Under the pieces are notes generated by a model. That model did no database searches and was not told where the DNA came from. It was given only the letters and a program-made list of their open reading frames with translations. Shown here one piece after another: positions 42,885 to 53,634 of a stretch of DNA of 64,000 nucleotides (its first letter is position 1; each line of letters opens with the position of its first letter). Source of the stretch: Isoetes taiwanensis (lineage: Eukaryota; Streptophyta; Lycopodiopsida; Isoetales; Isoetaceae); the NCBI GenBank assembly GCA_021234155.1, contig JAJEKV010000110.1, positions 2,326,338-2,390,337 on the forward strand. The letters run 5' to 3'. The position numbers were made by a program, and so were the translations under genes.

Positions 42885-43909
42885 GCTTGTGCTTCATTAT
42901 CAATGTCATGCTGGTGGCTTCCCTTGCAAGATACGCATGATCAGCAGCTTTTATGTACACTTGTACATCCAAAGACCCAACGGCGTTGGCGGCTAGTTGG
43001 GGTTTTAATGATTGCAGCTTGGCATGATTCTGGTCATCTTCTGTCATGGGAGGCTTTTCAGACGAGATTTCTGTTATACAGATGGGATCGGCAAATCTGG
43101 GTTGGGGTGGCTGATTTTTTGCCATCCATTATGCAGCAACCACAGGCTGATGTGCCTATTTGGATATGTGATGCGTGTGTTAAGCCAAAAAATTTTGTTT
43201 CTTCTACGTACAGGCTGCTTTTGGATTGTGAGCCTCTCCCCCCATCCCAGCACTGGCATCTTCAGGTTCCTCAACCACATTGGAAAAGTGTTTGGATGTG
43301 GACGTGGGATAAATGGTCCACCCTAAAGTGTCAGCGCTGCGATAGCAAATTCTCCATAGATGTGTTCAAGTGAATGTCTTGGTTCACAAGATGAACCCTA
43401 GAGTCTCAGATAGTTGCCCTCTCTGTGGCCAACGTGTTGAAACTATTGAACACTGCTTCTTCTTGTGTGATCATCTATGGCTTGCTGGACGTGGTTGTTC
43501 ACTCTTTTCAGTGTGTCGCTCACTAGCCAGAAGATCCTACTTGCACTTTATCCGCCTGTTTGGCCTAAACTTGCGTAAGCGGGCATTTCATCTTGCTTCT
43601 AGTTGGATTTTGTGGTCTATCTGGCAGAGGTGACGTTTGTGTATTTTCCAAGGTGCACACATCTCTGATCAACAGCTTCTTCGTTGTGCTCAGCAGAAGA
43701 TCACTAAAGCTTATCGTTGCTCATCTCTAGCTGATGATAAAAAAGAGATAATTTGGCAGACGTATTTACGATGTTCTTCTTATGCATAGACGGGTGTTTG
43801 TGCCTAGTTGGGCCAGCCTATCCACTAGGGTTTTATTCCTGTCTGTGCATTGTGTATTGCGCCTTTATTCTTGTCAATAAAAAGAGTCTCACGTCCTTCC
43901 AAAAAAAAG
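42885..43909 (+). mobile_element. L1-type LINE 1, 3' portion with poly(A)
   Basis: Continues LINE 1 after the CACTA insertion. The frame 42852-43373 includes CWWLPLQDTHDQQLLCTLVH, homologous to LINE 2 at about 30180-30250. The frame 43370-43633 has the zinc region SCPLCGQRVETIEHCFFLC with WILWSIW. The 3' end is AATAAA-like then a short A run (43900-43909). Confidence 0.85.
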
Positions 43910-45145
43910 GGGGGTCAAACTAGCTTAGACATAAGCCATACTAGTCTTGACATCAATCTTAGTCAATCCCTCGATTGTCTTAACACTCTGATCTTGTATA
44001 GGCTAACAATATCAGTGCCAATCATCGAGGGTTAGAGACTGTTTATTAAATCAAATATTCCAAACATGAACTCAAATATATATTGTCATCTTTTACATAC
44101 CCATATGTCTAAAATGTAACGTTTGTTATTCAAAGACCATAGAACTATTTGTTAAATGATAGGCATGTTTTTATCCCGAACTTATGAACCATGGTTCACG
44201 AAGCAATGCAAAGCAAACAATATTTACAATGCTAGCACCATTTCCCCTAATAAATCAGGAAAAAAAAAATCATTGATGGCTAGTGTTTACATGAAACAAT
44301 GATGCATGTTATCCTGTAGCATTTGAATCTATCAGACAGATTGCTGCTTCTAAACATATTCATTGGCACAACTCTTTTCTAGAAGCCTAAGAGGATTACT
44401 GAAATAAGAGAAATACCAAAAAACCATGCAAAGAAGCTAATTCTAACTTGAAATAAGCTCTTCATAGACTCAAAATCCAATAAGCTTCTTGGATGTTCAA
44501 GCAACTATTACAACTCCATCCATAGAACACGTTGTTTCTTTGTATCCAGTTGCCTTTTGAGCACTTGAGGTACTGAGGACTGCGCCTCTTCTGCCAGGCC
44601 TGCAATCCGAATAGGGTTAGTCTCAACTCTCGCATGGATAGATTGCTCTAGTTATTTTTTAGTGTTCACAAAATGAAATGACAGCAACGCCATAGTTGAG
44701 GGTGCCCTTCTAGCCACTGCCCATTAATAGCCCACTTTTGCTTTTGAACGCCGACATTTTGCCCCTCAACTGCCCACCCTTGCCCTTTTATAGCCCACCT
44801 TAAGACCTATTATAAGTTGAACTAAATGCGTGGTCTATTACTAAGCACTTGTGGGCCAATGAAAGTCAAGTGCGAGCATTTGGTAGCATATTGGAGCGCT
44901 TTCAGTAGTAGTCTATTGGAGGGCATTTGGTGGTGGTCAAAATTGATAGCAAGCTTCCAATTTGTCATAACACCTGGTGTTTAGTATAGTTGAAAACTAA
45001 AACTTCGAAATTTAATTATGTTATATCACAATAGGAGAGCTAAAAAAACTAAACCCATCATAATAATTTTTCCTCCCTTGAGTAGGCATCCTCCCCTACC
45101 TAATAAATGTTTGTTTGAAATTACTGCTAAAATCTGTCACTTTTA
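43910..45145 (+). other. AT-rich DNA, nothing recognised
   Basis: No gene, repeat unit or terminal structure was recognised. Confidence 0.5.
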
Positions 45146-45664
45146 TTGGGAGCCTTCAATCCAGGGGGACAGATAGGACATATCACATACAAAAGCAACA
45201 TGTTGAATAGGAGCAACAGAGGAACGCTGGCTAGGTTCAGAATGGGGAGCCACGACCTCCAAATTGAGAAAGATAGATGGAGAAAAATAGATAGAGCAGA
45301 GCGAATATGCCGACTATGTGACTCAGGAAAAATAGAAGACGAAGCACATATGGTCAAGGAATGCCCGGTCTACACAGACATAAGGTCCAAATTTAACAAG
45401 GTCAGGTGGGATCTCCCACTCCCAGCACTGATGGACAAAGAAGAGACACTCACAGATGTAGCGAAAGCTATAAAAGAGATGATAATAAGGCACCGGGGGG
45501 TGCACAAAGAGAGAGGGCTAATAACCGAGAAGCAATTGTTGGAGGCTAATCGAGAGGCCCACAAAGTACAGTTCAAAACTGTTTATAACGATGCATTGTG
45601 TATGGCCAAGAAGCCAGCTATAAGCACGATGCGGGTATTACAAAGAACAAGAGAAGCCCGCTAG
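45146..45664 (+). pseudogene. LINE-type pol C-terminus with CCHC-like cluster (5'-truncated)
   Basis: A 172-codon frame with ICRLCDSGKIEDEAHMVKEC (about residues 53-72), the C-x2-C...H-x4-C cluster typical of the end of non-LTR retrotransposon proteins. Upstream is NRGTLARFRMGSHDLQIEKD, also typical. No RT remains upstream, so it is 5'-truncated. It belongs to a different LINE family from LINEs 1-3, because its 3' end carries an (ATTCT)n tail. Confidence 0.7.
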
Positions 45665-45791
45665 ATGGCTACATAAACCTATGCGTCTGTTTGTTGGCAG
45701 CACCTTTTGGGAGCTCGCAGGATGCTACACAAGTCCGGGGGCCTCACGGCCTGAGGGACGTTAATGTATATTCTATTCTATTCTATTCTAT
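45665..45791 (+). repeat. LINE 3' UTR and (ATTCT)n tail
   Basis: GGGACGTTAATGTATATTCT leads into ATTCTATTCTATTCTATTCT-type repeats at 45769-45791. The same GGACGTTAA plus TATTC tail appears in reverse at 59606-59640 and 59961-59990. Confidence 0.75.
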
Positions 45792-46108
45792 AAGGCAGAA
45801 TATCTTGCAGGTTTTGCAGAGCGGCGCCGCTCCGCTCTGTTTTTGCAAGCACCTCCGTTTCATGCTTTTGCATTTGATTCTGGCAGTTTCGTTGCCTAGA
45901 TCCGGCACTCATCCTTCTTCTCTGCTCTAGCCTAGTCCATCGCTGTTTCAGAGCCATTTCTTCCTTCTATCTTCTCTGCCTAGCCTAGCCCATCGCTGTT
46001 TCAAGCCATTTCTTCCATATCCGTTGAAACGGATATCCCGTTGTTTATCTGCCATATCCATATCTCATATCTCTGCCATGTCCTTGCCCATCGCTGTTTC
46101 TTCCTTGC
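45792..46108 (+). other. Pyrimidine-rich DNA with local repeats
   Basis: Recurring CCCATCGCTGTTTC and CCATTTCTTCC phrases at about 45935, 45985, 46085 (and again at 46670). No gene seen. Confidence 0.5.
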
Positions 46109-46397
46109 AAACGTAAAAACCGGTTATGTTACATTCTGCCCTGAGATCCAATCGTACTGTGCCACATGTCATGCTTTCAAACCCTAAATGTAAACTATTT
46201 TTTCTTTGCTCCAATGTTTTGGTCTACGGCCTTCTCTAGCAGCTCTTAGGCAGTTCCAGCGATGATTTCAAGCCGTTTTAGCCACCGATTCTTTTGATTC
46301 GAGCCATTTTCTACTAATTCTACACAGGGTTTGAAGGTCTAGTAGCATTTGAAAGGATTTTTTTGCCGCAGAATGTAACATAACCGGTTTCCACGTT
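46109..46397 (+). mobile_element. MITE with 30-bp terminal inverted repeats
   Basis: The left arm at 46109-46138 (AACGTAAAAACCGGTTATGT...) and the right arm at 46368-46397 are reverse complements at 28 of 30 positions. Total 289 bp, no ORF of note. Superfamily not assigned. Confidence 0.7.
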
Positions 46398-46515
46398 ACA
46401 AAAATGTCTGTTTACCAGACATTCTGGCGTGTCAGCAACGCCTCCGCGCTGATGTGCGCCGGCATTTTTTGTATACAAGAATGTCTGGTAAACAGACATT
46501 CTTGTATACAAAAAA
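46398..46515. repeat. Nested perfect hairpins next to the MITE
   Basis: 46465-46515 is a perfect 23-bp inverted repeat with a 5-base loop (GTAAA). Its inner part AATGTCTG...CAGACATT also occurs as a smaller hairpin at 46402-46424 in inverted orientation. Confidence 0.9.
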
Positions 46516-47069
46516 GAACACTCTCGATGCACATTCTAATTTTTAGAAATCGGCCCCTTTTCTTTTTGAGCAGCAAAAATGAACCAAATCATAGCAAATC
46601 ATAGAGATATCATATGTTGGGAAAAAAAACAAAAACAAATTCCGCCTTGCCATATGTTTATCTTTGCCCATTGCTGTTTCTTCCTTCTATCTCTTCTCCA
46701 CCATAACCGTTAAACAAAAGTTTCTGCCAGAAAAATCTCTGTCGGAATTTTTTTTACGGTACATAATTTCAGCAAATGTTTATTACGTTTGTTAATTTCT
46801 GGCGGGATTTTTGGCGGCGCCGCCTCGAAAATTTTTCCTTCGGAATTCCTCCCGTGCGGAAATTATCTAATCAAACCATATATAATGCATACACTTTGAT
46901 TCTATTCTTCGAGATTCTTTGATGCTCCAGTGCATGCACGCCAAGTGTCGAAAAATATTTTTGAGGAACATTGTTTGTATTTTCCTAGTTAATATTTATT
47001 GAGGAGGAGCCACAGCCATGTGACTCCCCTTGCTCAATCAATCTATCTAAGTAAAAATTATCAAAGCAC
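46516..47069 (+). other. AT-rich DNA, nothing recognised
   Basis: Includes a GGCGGCGCCGCC palindrome near 46812 and a pyrimidine-rich phrase shared with 45935-46100. No gene seen. Confidence 0.5.
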
Positions 47070-47190
47070 GACATGTGTGCACTTTGCATTTATTGCGGCC
47101 ATTAATACACTCTAATAACTTGATGAGACATGTGTGCACTTTGCATTTATTGCGGCCTTAATACACTTTGCATTTATTGCGGCCATTATT
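47070..47190 (+). repeat. Three-copy tandem repeat
   Basis: CACTTTGCATTTATTGCGGC occurs at about 47079, 47136 and 47164, the first two within longer units beginning ACATGTGTG. Confidence 0.85.
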
Positions 47191-47514
47191 CCGGCGTCCA
47201 CCATGGCCAGACTTGTGCTTGCCCCTGCATACAAAACTCCGGCGCCATTGCAGTCCACAAGGCATTTCTGTGGACCAATGCGGCCATGCGAGTGATGATG
47301 AGACAACCCGGCAGATCCACTTCCATTCCATGCATACTTCAAACAAGGTGCGTGCTCTATATCTCTCATCCCATTCCCTTTCTGGCCCATACGATAGATG
47401 ACATGCTGTTTGATTACCATGAGGTTCCCCACATCTATTCTTCAACAAATCAAACTAGAAACATTAAACAAATAAATTACATTAAACAAATGAGGCAGAG
47501 ATAAAAAGATGCTC

Positions 47515-47960
47515 ACTACGTTGACGGCCAAGTGGTTAAGCTTAATGGTTATGGGAAACCCCGTCTGTGCTCAAAGCCCCACGCCCATCATCAGTGCCTA
47601 AATAAACAAAAAGGTTCATCGCGTTGTTAGCCTAGTGGTCGCCATTGGTTCCGGGCATCACCATCCAGCTCAAAACCCAATCGACCAGCAATGGATGGCG
47701 AGAAAGAGATAATGGCAACCGCTTTGTTAGCCCTAGTGGTCGCCATTGGTTCGGGCAAAGACCCATCCAGCTCAAACCCCATCGACTAGCATCGGGTGAT
47801 AAAAAGGAGAGGATAAAAGAGAGAAAGGAATACCAGCATTGGGAATCTCATGGTCGTCTCGCAGCAACTATCTATCGTATGGGCAAGAGGACACAAGGCA
47901 ACAATGTGGGTTCAAATCCCGCCTGTTCGGCAATTCATAAATGCTACCACATGTGGTCTC
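47515..47960 (+). repeat. Cluster of tRNA-derived SINE-like units
   Basis: Four units carry pol III promoter-like boxes. The A-box-like sequences are GACGGCCAAGTGG (47523), TAGCCTAGTGG (47628) and TAGCCCTAGTGG (47728). B-box-like CTCAAA(A)CCC sequences follow at 45-60 bases, and a perfect B box GGTTCAAATCC lies at 47909. The second and third units are near-identical tandem copies about 100 bases apart. No intact tRNA cloverleaf was found. Confidence 0.55.
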
Positions 47961-48047
47961 GCACCCTTGTGAATAAAAACCCATTATTAAGCATGCATTG
48001 TGAGGTTGAACGTTAATAGTGGGCCAAACCTCGGCGGGTTGGAACTA

Positions 48048-48093
48048 GAGAAATGTTCGCGGCCGCCTTGGCCGCCGCGATAAGTTTCTTGTA
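48048..48093. repeat. 46-bp GC-rich foldback element, copy 1
   Basis: GAGAAATGTTCGCGGCCGCC then TTGGCCGCCGCGATAAGTTT and CTTGTA. The arms are imperfect reverse complements around CCTTGG. Copy 2 is at 54711-54756. The right end, reversed, reads TACAAGAAA, like a worn CACTA end. Confidence 0.7.
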
Positions 48094-48982
48094 CATATAA
48101 CTTAGAATCAAACACAAATAAGGCGCTTACCCATCTCCAAAGCGTGCCATTTCACTTTAAGCATAACAAAAGCAACGTTTAATAAGTCACAGAACTTATA
48201 CAACATGCATACTTACCGTAGAGCCGAGGCTAGAATAACAAATTGATTTAGAGATTCCTTGTCCATAGTAGAGACCTAGATAATTCATCTGCAAGGTACC
48301 TGCAGACATAAAGGCGAAAAGAAACTATGCACACCATAAGGCCGGAATCGTTCCACGAAGCTTCCAGGTTCAAGTAAACCCTTTTACAAACCCTTTGGCA
48401 TAAACATATTTGCCTTGAAACCTGTTGCATCCGAGAATATAGAAATCTTAACTTTGAAACCCTTTATAATATCAAATCCCACTGGTTAAAGAAAATATTG
48501 GCTCACCTTTTTTGGAACTTTGATGCAGCAAACTTAATTTTGAGTATGATAACGCAGCCTTGGAACCAAAAACGCTATTTTGCATGCATGCATCAAAAAG
48601 TTTACCTCTTCAAGACATAGGTTTAGTCTCAAAATTTATGAAATCAGTGCCACCAATTTCTTCGTTTGTTCTGTATGTCAATAGATTACATTGAAGCTAC
48701 TTTTAGCAGAAATGAAACCCATGGTTTTACTTCCATGCTCCAAGTGGTCACTCACATTATAAGTACCCATGACTGCAGACTGAAGCAATCCAGACTAGTT
48801 GCGAACATAAATAGTCAGCCAGGCTTGTTACAATTAAAATCCATGTATTTACATTTCCAAAGTCTATTAACTGCACATCCACGGACTAAACTCTTCCATT
48901 AGGAAGATCTCTTAAGAAACTATGTACAATATAGGGTGTATATCTCATTGTGCTCCATAAGCCAGAAGAGGATTGACAACAA
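48094..48982 (+). other. Intergenic DNA downstream of CGLD27
   Basis: Holds the likely 3' UTR of the minus-strand CGLD27 gene in its right part. No other feature recognised. Confidence 0.4.
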
Positions 48983-50513
48983 TCATCGGCAATAATCAGG
49001 CAGATACTTTCCATCATGTTCATCAGCAAATGCATCTGGTTCAAATAACTTGGCAGATTCTTCCCTATATGGCAGACTATTTGGAATAGCATTTGAATGC
49101 ACGGCATCGTCACTAGAAGGCAATGTGATCTGTGATAAAATTGGACTAGGAATGTTGAAAAATATGGCAAGACAAGTTACTAATGAGAGTGCCATTCCAA
49201 TCAATGTCACTTTCACTCTGTTGAGAGCTGGCTGAACCTGAAAAGAAAGTTAACAAGCGAATATAAGCAATATTAATGAAAATTTCTTCTTCTCATGCAT
49301 GTTTGATGTAATTCTAAACCTTTTCGCAGAGGAATAGAAAGCACTGTAAGTGCTTATCCTAAGAGAAACATGACAAAAATATAATTCCTTCTTGTACCTG
49401 AATCTTTCTTCTATGGCAACTCATTAGAGGTCAATCCCATACAAACTCTACATAAAAGGAAGCAATGCACACTTTGCCCAATAACAATACTAGGATTGAT
49501 AGCTTAGATATCAAAAGTTGTAATATTTTTTATTAGAGTTGATAAGAATTTGTCTATACAAACATACCGTGTATGCGCTTAGGAGCCTGTCACGGGCCAA
49601 TACCTCAGGTGGTTTTATCCATATCTGCAAGTCCGGAGTTCAATTTCATGACAATAAATAAGATATCATCACGTGCATCATAACATCAAGAACATTGCCA
49701 TAGAAATCCATTATTTCCAAACAGTCGACAACACAACACAGAGGGTAGTATCCATCTCCAATCTCTTGCATAAAAGCACAAAATAAAAAAATGCTTTGCA
49801 AAGGTGAATGTACCTGGCCATCATACCATCCAGTTTCTTCATCTGAAAAGAATCATCATATTAGTCTTGCCAACAGAAACCACTACAAGAATTGGCATAA
49901 TAAAGAAACTAAGTTTCTAACCGTTGATGTCTTTCTACAATACAGAAATTCACATGAAATATCAAGAGAACATACACTCAACAGTAGCACTAAACAGACG
50001 GTTTCCCACATATGCCCAACCCAAGTAAAGCCTGACAGCAGCAATTGTACTGCCCATGATCCCAACACTTAAAGCTCCAATTCCACATTTCCAAAATTGC
50101 TGATCCGGATTAACACTTATGGACAGAACAGGCCAACCAAGAAGCAAACTAAGAGATACCCCAATAGCTCCAAGCTTCACACCATATTTCCAAACGTCTT
50201 CTAAGGCCCAGGAAAAGTATCCTGATTGTTTCAAACTTTGGAACTCATTAATGGGCTGTTGTTCAAATGGAACCGGGCTTTCAATTTCTGATCCACCATT
50301 GGGAAAGGGTTTCCCAGAACTGAAAGACCTATTTTTATTGACAGGGCCATTGCCACTAGAACTAGAAGCTCTGCAAGGGATGCAGGCTCTGCCATTTTCT
50401 ATTCCCCCTGTTAGACAAAGAATTCGGGCCGATCCCAATAAGCTATTTGGGCTGAAAATCATGAGAGGCATGTTGGTAATTTCAGAACTCTGGTAAACCG
50501 CACAATGATACAT
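48983..50513 (-). CDS. CGLD27: CGLD27-like chloroplast protein (DUF1230), four exons
   Basis: A protein conserved in the green lineage and diatoms, with a membrane-associated DUF1230 domain. The Arabidopsis relative is plastid-located; its exact role is not clear to me. Exons on the minus strand: 50513-49976 (first ATG 50513, a second at 50471 opening MPLMIFSP), 49841-49813, 49624-49568 and 49237-48983. All introns are GT-AG, with strong donors GTATGT at exons 1 and 3. A Ser/Arg-rich N-terminus looks like a transit peptide. Family motifs: PFEQQPINEFQSLK, two hydrophobic segments (VSLLLGWPVLSISV and the IGALSVGIMGSTIAAV region), LYLGWAYVGNRLFSATVE, YEETGWYDGQ, then IWIKPPEVLARDRLLSAYT and VQPALNRVKVTL with a third hydrophobic segment. 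The frame is intact across all junctions. It is the only apparently functional host gene in the window. Confidence 0.9.
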
Positions 50514-51545
50514 ATACAGTATATTCTAGGAAGGAAAATCGATGGCACCTCCCTGTCGTCCAAACGTGGAACATCCAACGGAGGCAGGCATATTGTACAA
50601 AATTCAAAACCTGTAGAATCTGGTAAAGTGAAGGGCTGACCGGAACCCGTAGAATAAAAGTCGCAGATCATAGGAGATTCCATGGAATCTCTCAGATCTA
50701 AGGTCAGCCTTTTTTTTATCCCTTAAACTTCTTGCACGGATCAATACCACTTCATGCAGCATTATTTAACGCTAAATAAACAGCAAGAACCATGGTGCTT
50801 TCATATGCCCGATATATCGGACCTTTCCCAATCATTGCAGGGGAATCGCTCCGTCTCACATCTGACATACCTCCTCTAATACTCCTCTTCCTAGCCCTTC
50901 TTTGTGGACTTAACAAATTTTTTCGCGGTTGTCATGTTAAAGCCGTATCGAGAGAAAAAATACATGACCATGGTTATGAAAAAATACATGACCATGGTAC
51001 ACGAAGTTTTTCTGATTTCATGCTGGTTCAAACATGACCATGGTTATGAAATAAGGCTCGTTCTGCATCCAACAAATGCCTCCAACAATGTCCTTGCTTC
51101 CCATTCGTCTCACTTTAAGGCCCAAAAATCACAAATTAAAGCCCGCACCTGATCGGTTCCTCACCTCCAGATACTCAACCTACAACACTAATAGAATCTA
51201 ATATAGTTTGTCATGTTTTTTGTAATAAAAAATATATTAATGAGTATTTTTTTTATTTGCGTCACAAAAGGTGATTTGTCACGCGTCACCAACGAAGAAC
51301 CATTTGTAACACGTTATCTCAACATATATAAGGCAGCCCCAATTTTTGTTTGATTGTAATATTTTTTCCCCAGCAAATAATTTGGGGGCGACACGTGGAT
51401 GACTTCCTAAAGCGGCGACACGTGGATGATTAAGGCTAGAAACGCATTTATGGCTACGCCTGAATTCCCCTGTTATGCCGGAGCTCTGCTCTCCACTTCC
51501 TCGGCCCCATTCCGGCGAGACCAGCTCTCACACATCGCGGCCATA
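50514..51545 (+). promoter_or_regulatory. Region between divergent CGLD27 and the Alfin-DCP1 chimera
   Basis: The left part should hold the CGLD27 promoter and 5' UTR (minus strand). An upstream minus frame at 50683-50459 overlaps the first exon and could be a uORF. Further right are two 15-base direct repeats GCGACACGTGGATGA (51388 and 51413) containing the ABRE-type ACGTGG core, after a TATATAAGG at about 51326. A short tandem ATACATGACCATGGTTATGA occurs near 50965-51045. Confidence 0.4.
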
Positions 51546-53111
51546 GCTCAGATAGTAATGTAGGAGGTCGCCAATGGTGAAGAAACATCATTCTATCACT
51601 GCAATCCAAAAGCTACTGTGGATTTGGATCTTTTCCTTCCTTTCTTGCTCTGCAAGAAATGCCTTTCTTTGGGTTCTTGAGCAAAACCATGATCCCAGGC
51701 CACTTTCTGGTTATTTGAGGTGCCAAAAAGCGAGCTTCCAGAGCCTGCATTAGGAATTAACTTTGCCAGGGATGGCATGGGAAGAAAGGATTGGCTATCC
51801 CTGGTGGCAGTTCACACTGATGCTTGGTTGTTTGCAGTTGCCTTCTACTATGGTGCAATGCCGAGGCGCAAAGATGTGGAAGGATCGCTCTTTGTAGTGA
51901 AAAGGTTAGTTATTCTAGAAATATCAGCTGCATAACATAAGATCATAAACATAATCTCTTGATTTCCAGGCGTGCTCAACCTCGTTTCCAGTTTATTGTG
52001 ATAAACAGGAGGAGCACAGGTATAACACAAGCATAAGACATGTAAATTATATTAGTTATTTGCAGCTCTGTTTTGTATTTGATAGTATAGCAACATCATG
52101 GATATAAACCAGTTTACCTTAACGTTTAATGTTGTACAGCAAATTTGGTCGAGGATCTTTTAAGTGATTTTGAATATGAGGTGCAAGTTCCGTACTTGCT
52201 TTATAGAAATGCTACCCAAGAAGTTAATGGAATATGGTTCTATAATCCACGAGAGTGTGAAGATGTTGCTAAGCTCTTTTCTAGGTTATCTTCTTTTCTT
52301 ATTCCCTTTTATAATGCAATCAGAGTGCTTCCTGTAAGATTTGCATCCCCATAGTTTAGCGTTGATATTCTCTCTTATTGTAATGTACTCAACGCCTATG
52401 CAAAGATCCCACCAAAACCAAAGGTTTTCACACAGAGGTAATGGTGATTTAGCTTCCCCGTAGCATGCTTCTGGACAGGCATTATGTGATTGATGTTGTG
52501 GAAGTTGTTATTTATTTTAGTGCCAAATTTCAAGAACTAGAGGCTGTGCCAACTGCTGCAATTGTGGAGGGGCCTCTAGAACCTGCTTCTGCTCCTACAG
52601 CTGTTCCCCATGTCACAGAAGAACCTCTGGAACATTTCTTTAATGTAGGTATATAAAATATTATCAGCTGTTTGCATAAACCATCTTCTCACACCAGTGT
52701 TTATATGTACAGAATGCAATGCATCTGAATCCATCTGACTTGCCAGCACCTGTGCCCCCTCGGCCTGCTGCAGTTACACATACAGCTTCTACGAGGACAA
52801 CTTCTGTCACATCTCCAACACTCACACCTATGCCTGCCCCATCTACAATTCCTTCATCACTTCCCGTGTCGCTTGCTTCTTTGACATCAAACATAGCCCA
52901 AGATGTTTCAGATAATAGTTCTCGGGCAACACTAGTGAAGCCATCATATTTTGTTCCTCCCCCCCTGTCAATAGTTCTTCCACCTCCTCTAATTCCACCT
53001 GCACCATTGCAGCCCTCTCATGGGGCACCACTGCTTCAGTCGTTCCCACCTCCTATTCCGAAAAGGCCACAGTTGTTAGCGCACATAACAGGGCCTTCTA
53101 AAGGCTCATAA
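51546..53111 (+). pseudogene. Chimeric gene: Alfin-like N-terminal piece fused in frame to DCP1
   Basis: The first part is Alfin-like. A worn piece near 51575 (SFYHCNPK, compare EFYxQCDPEK) is followed after stops by [16 protein letters not shown] and [24 protein letters not shown]. Without a frame change it becomes the decapping activator DCP1 at about 51855: [13 protein letters not shown] (exon end 51904), RAQPRFQFIVINRR (51970-52019), NLVEDLLSDFEYEVQVPYLL, then YRNATQEVNGIWFYNPRECE (52140-52284), VLNAYAKIPPKPKV (52360-52437), ELEAVPTAAIVEGPLEP (52521-52644) and a Pro-rich exon 52713-53111 with GAPLLQSFPPP. The junctions keep phase and DCP1 introns remain, so this is a DNA-level copy. The EVH1 N-terminal strands, the Alfin PHD finger and the DCP1 C-terminal trimerisation region are missing. 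The exon starting 52360 uses an unusual acceptor. Confidence 0.82.
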
Positions 53112-53634
53112 CTATTGTGGCTGGCAAGGAATACAGTGTGATGCGAGAAATCAGAGCATAATAGAAATCCAGCTTACAAGCCATGGACTTCATGGTGTGA
53201 TTCCTAACAGTTGCATCGGCAAATTGAGTTCTTTGGAACAGTTAAATCTATTCAACAATTCTATATATGGTACCGTTCCGCAAGATATATGGAAATTGAG
53301 CAATCTTACATATTTAAATTTGTCCTCAAATGAGTTCAATGCAACATTTTCTATTCTGAGAGGAAATGAATCGCCATGCAGAAGCAGGACCTGGACCTGT
53401 CAAATAACAAAATTACAGGAGCTATTTCAGGCCAGTTTTATCTCTTGGGGAACCTCTCCCACTTAAATCTTAGCAGCAGCGGATTTGGAAGTGTTCTGAT
53501 GGATAGTTTCATCAACTGCACCAGTCTAGAGGTACTTGACCTTTCAAATAATATGTTTCATGGGTCGTTTCCTTATTTTTCCAACTCTTCTAAACTAGAA
53601 AAGTTATGGGCAAGTAATAGCTCATATACATGAT
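53112..53634 (+). pseudogene. LRR receptor-like fragment abutting DCP1
   Basis: Starts at NYCGWQGIQCD, the end of a plant LRR N-terminal cap, then GLHGVIPNSCIGKLSSLEQL, NLFNNSIYGTVPQDIWKLSN and further LxxLxLxxN repeats. A frameshift near 53375 moves to the frame with DLDLSNNKITGAISGQFYLL and LEVLDLSNNMFHGSF, ending at TGA about 53632. There is no signal peptide, transmembrane or kinase part. It begins exactly where DCP1 ends. Confidence 0.85.

Noticed and set aside
47905-47935. Functional tRNA gene at the perfect B box
   Set aside because: No matching acceptor stem or anticodon arm at the right distance; better explained as a SINE.
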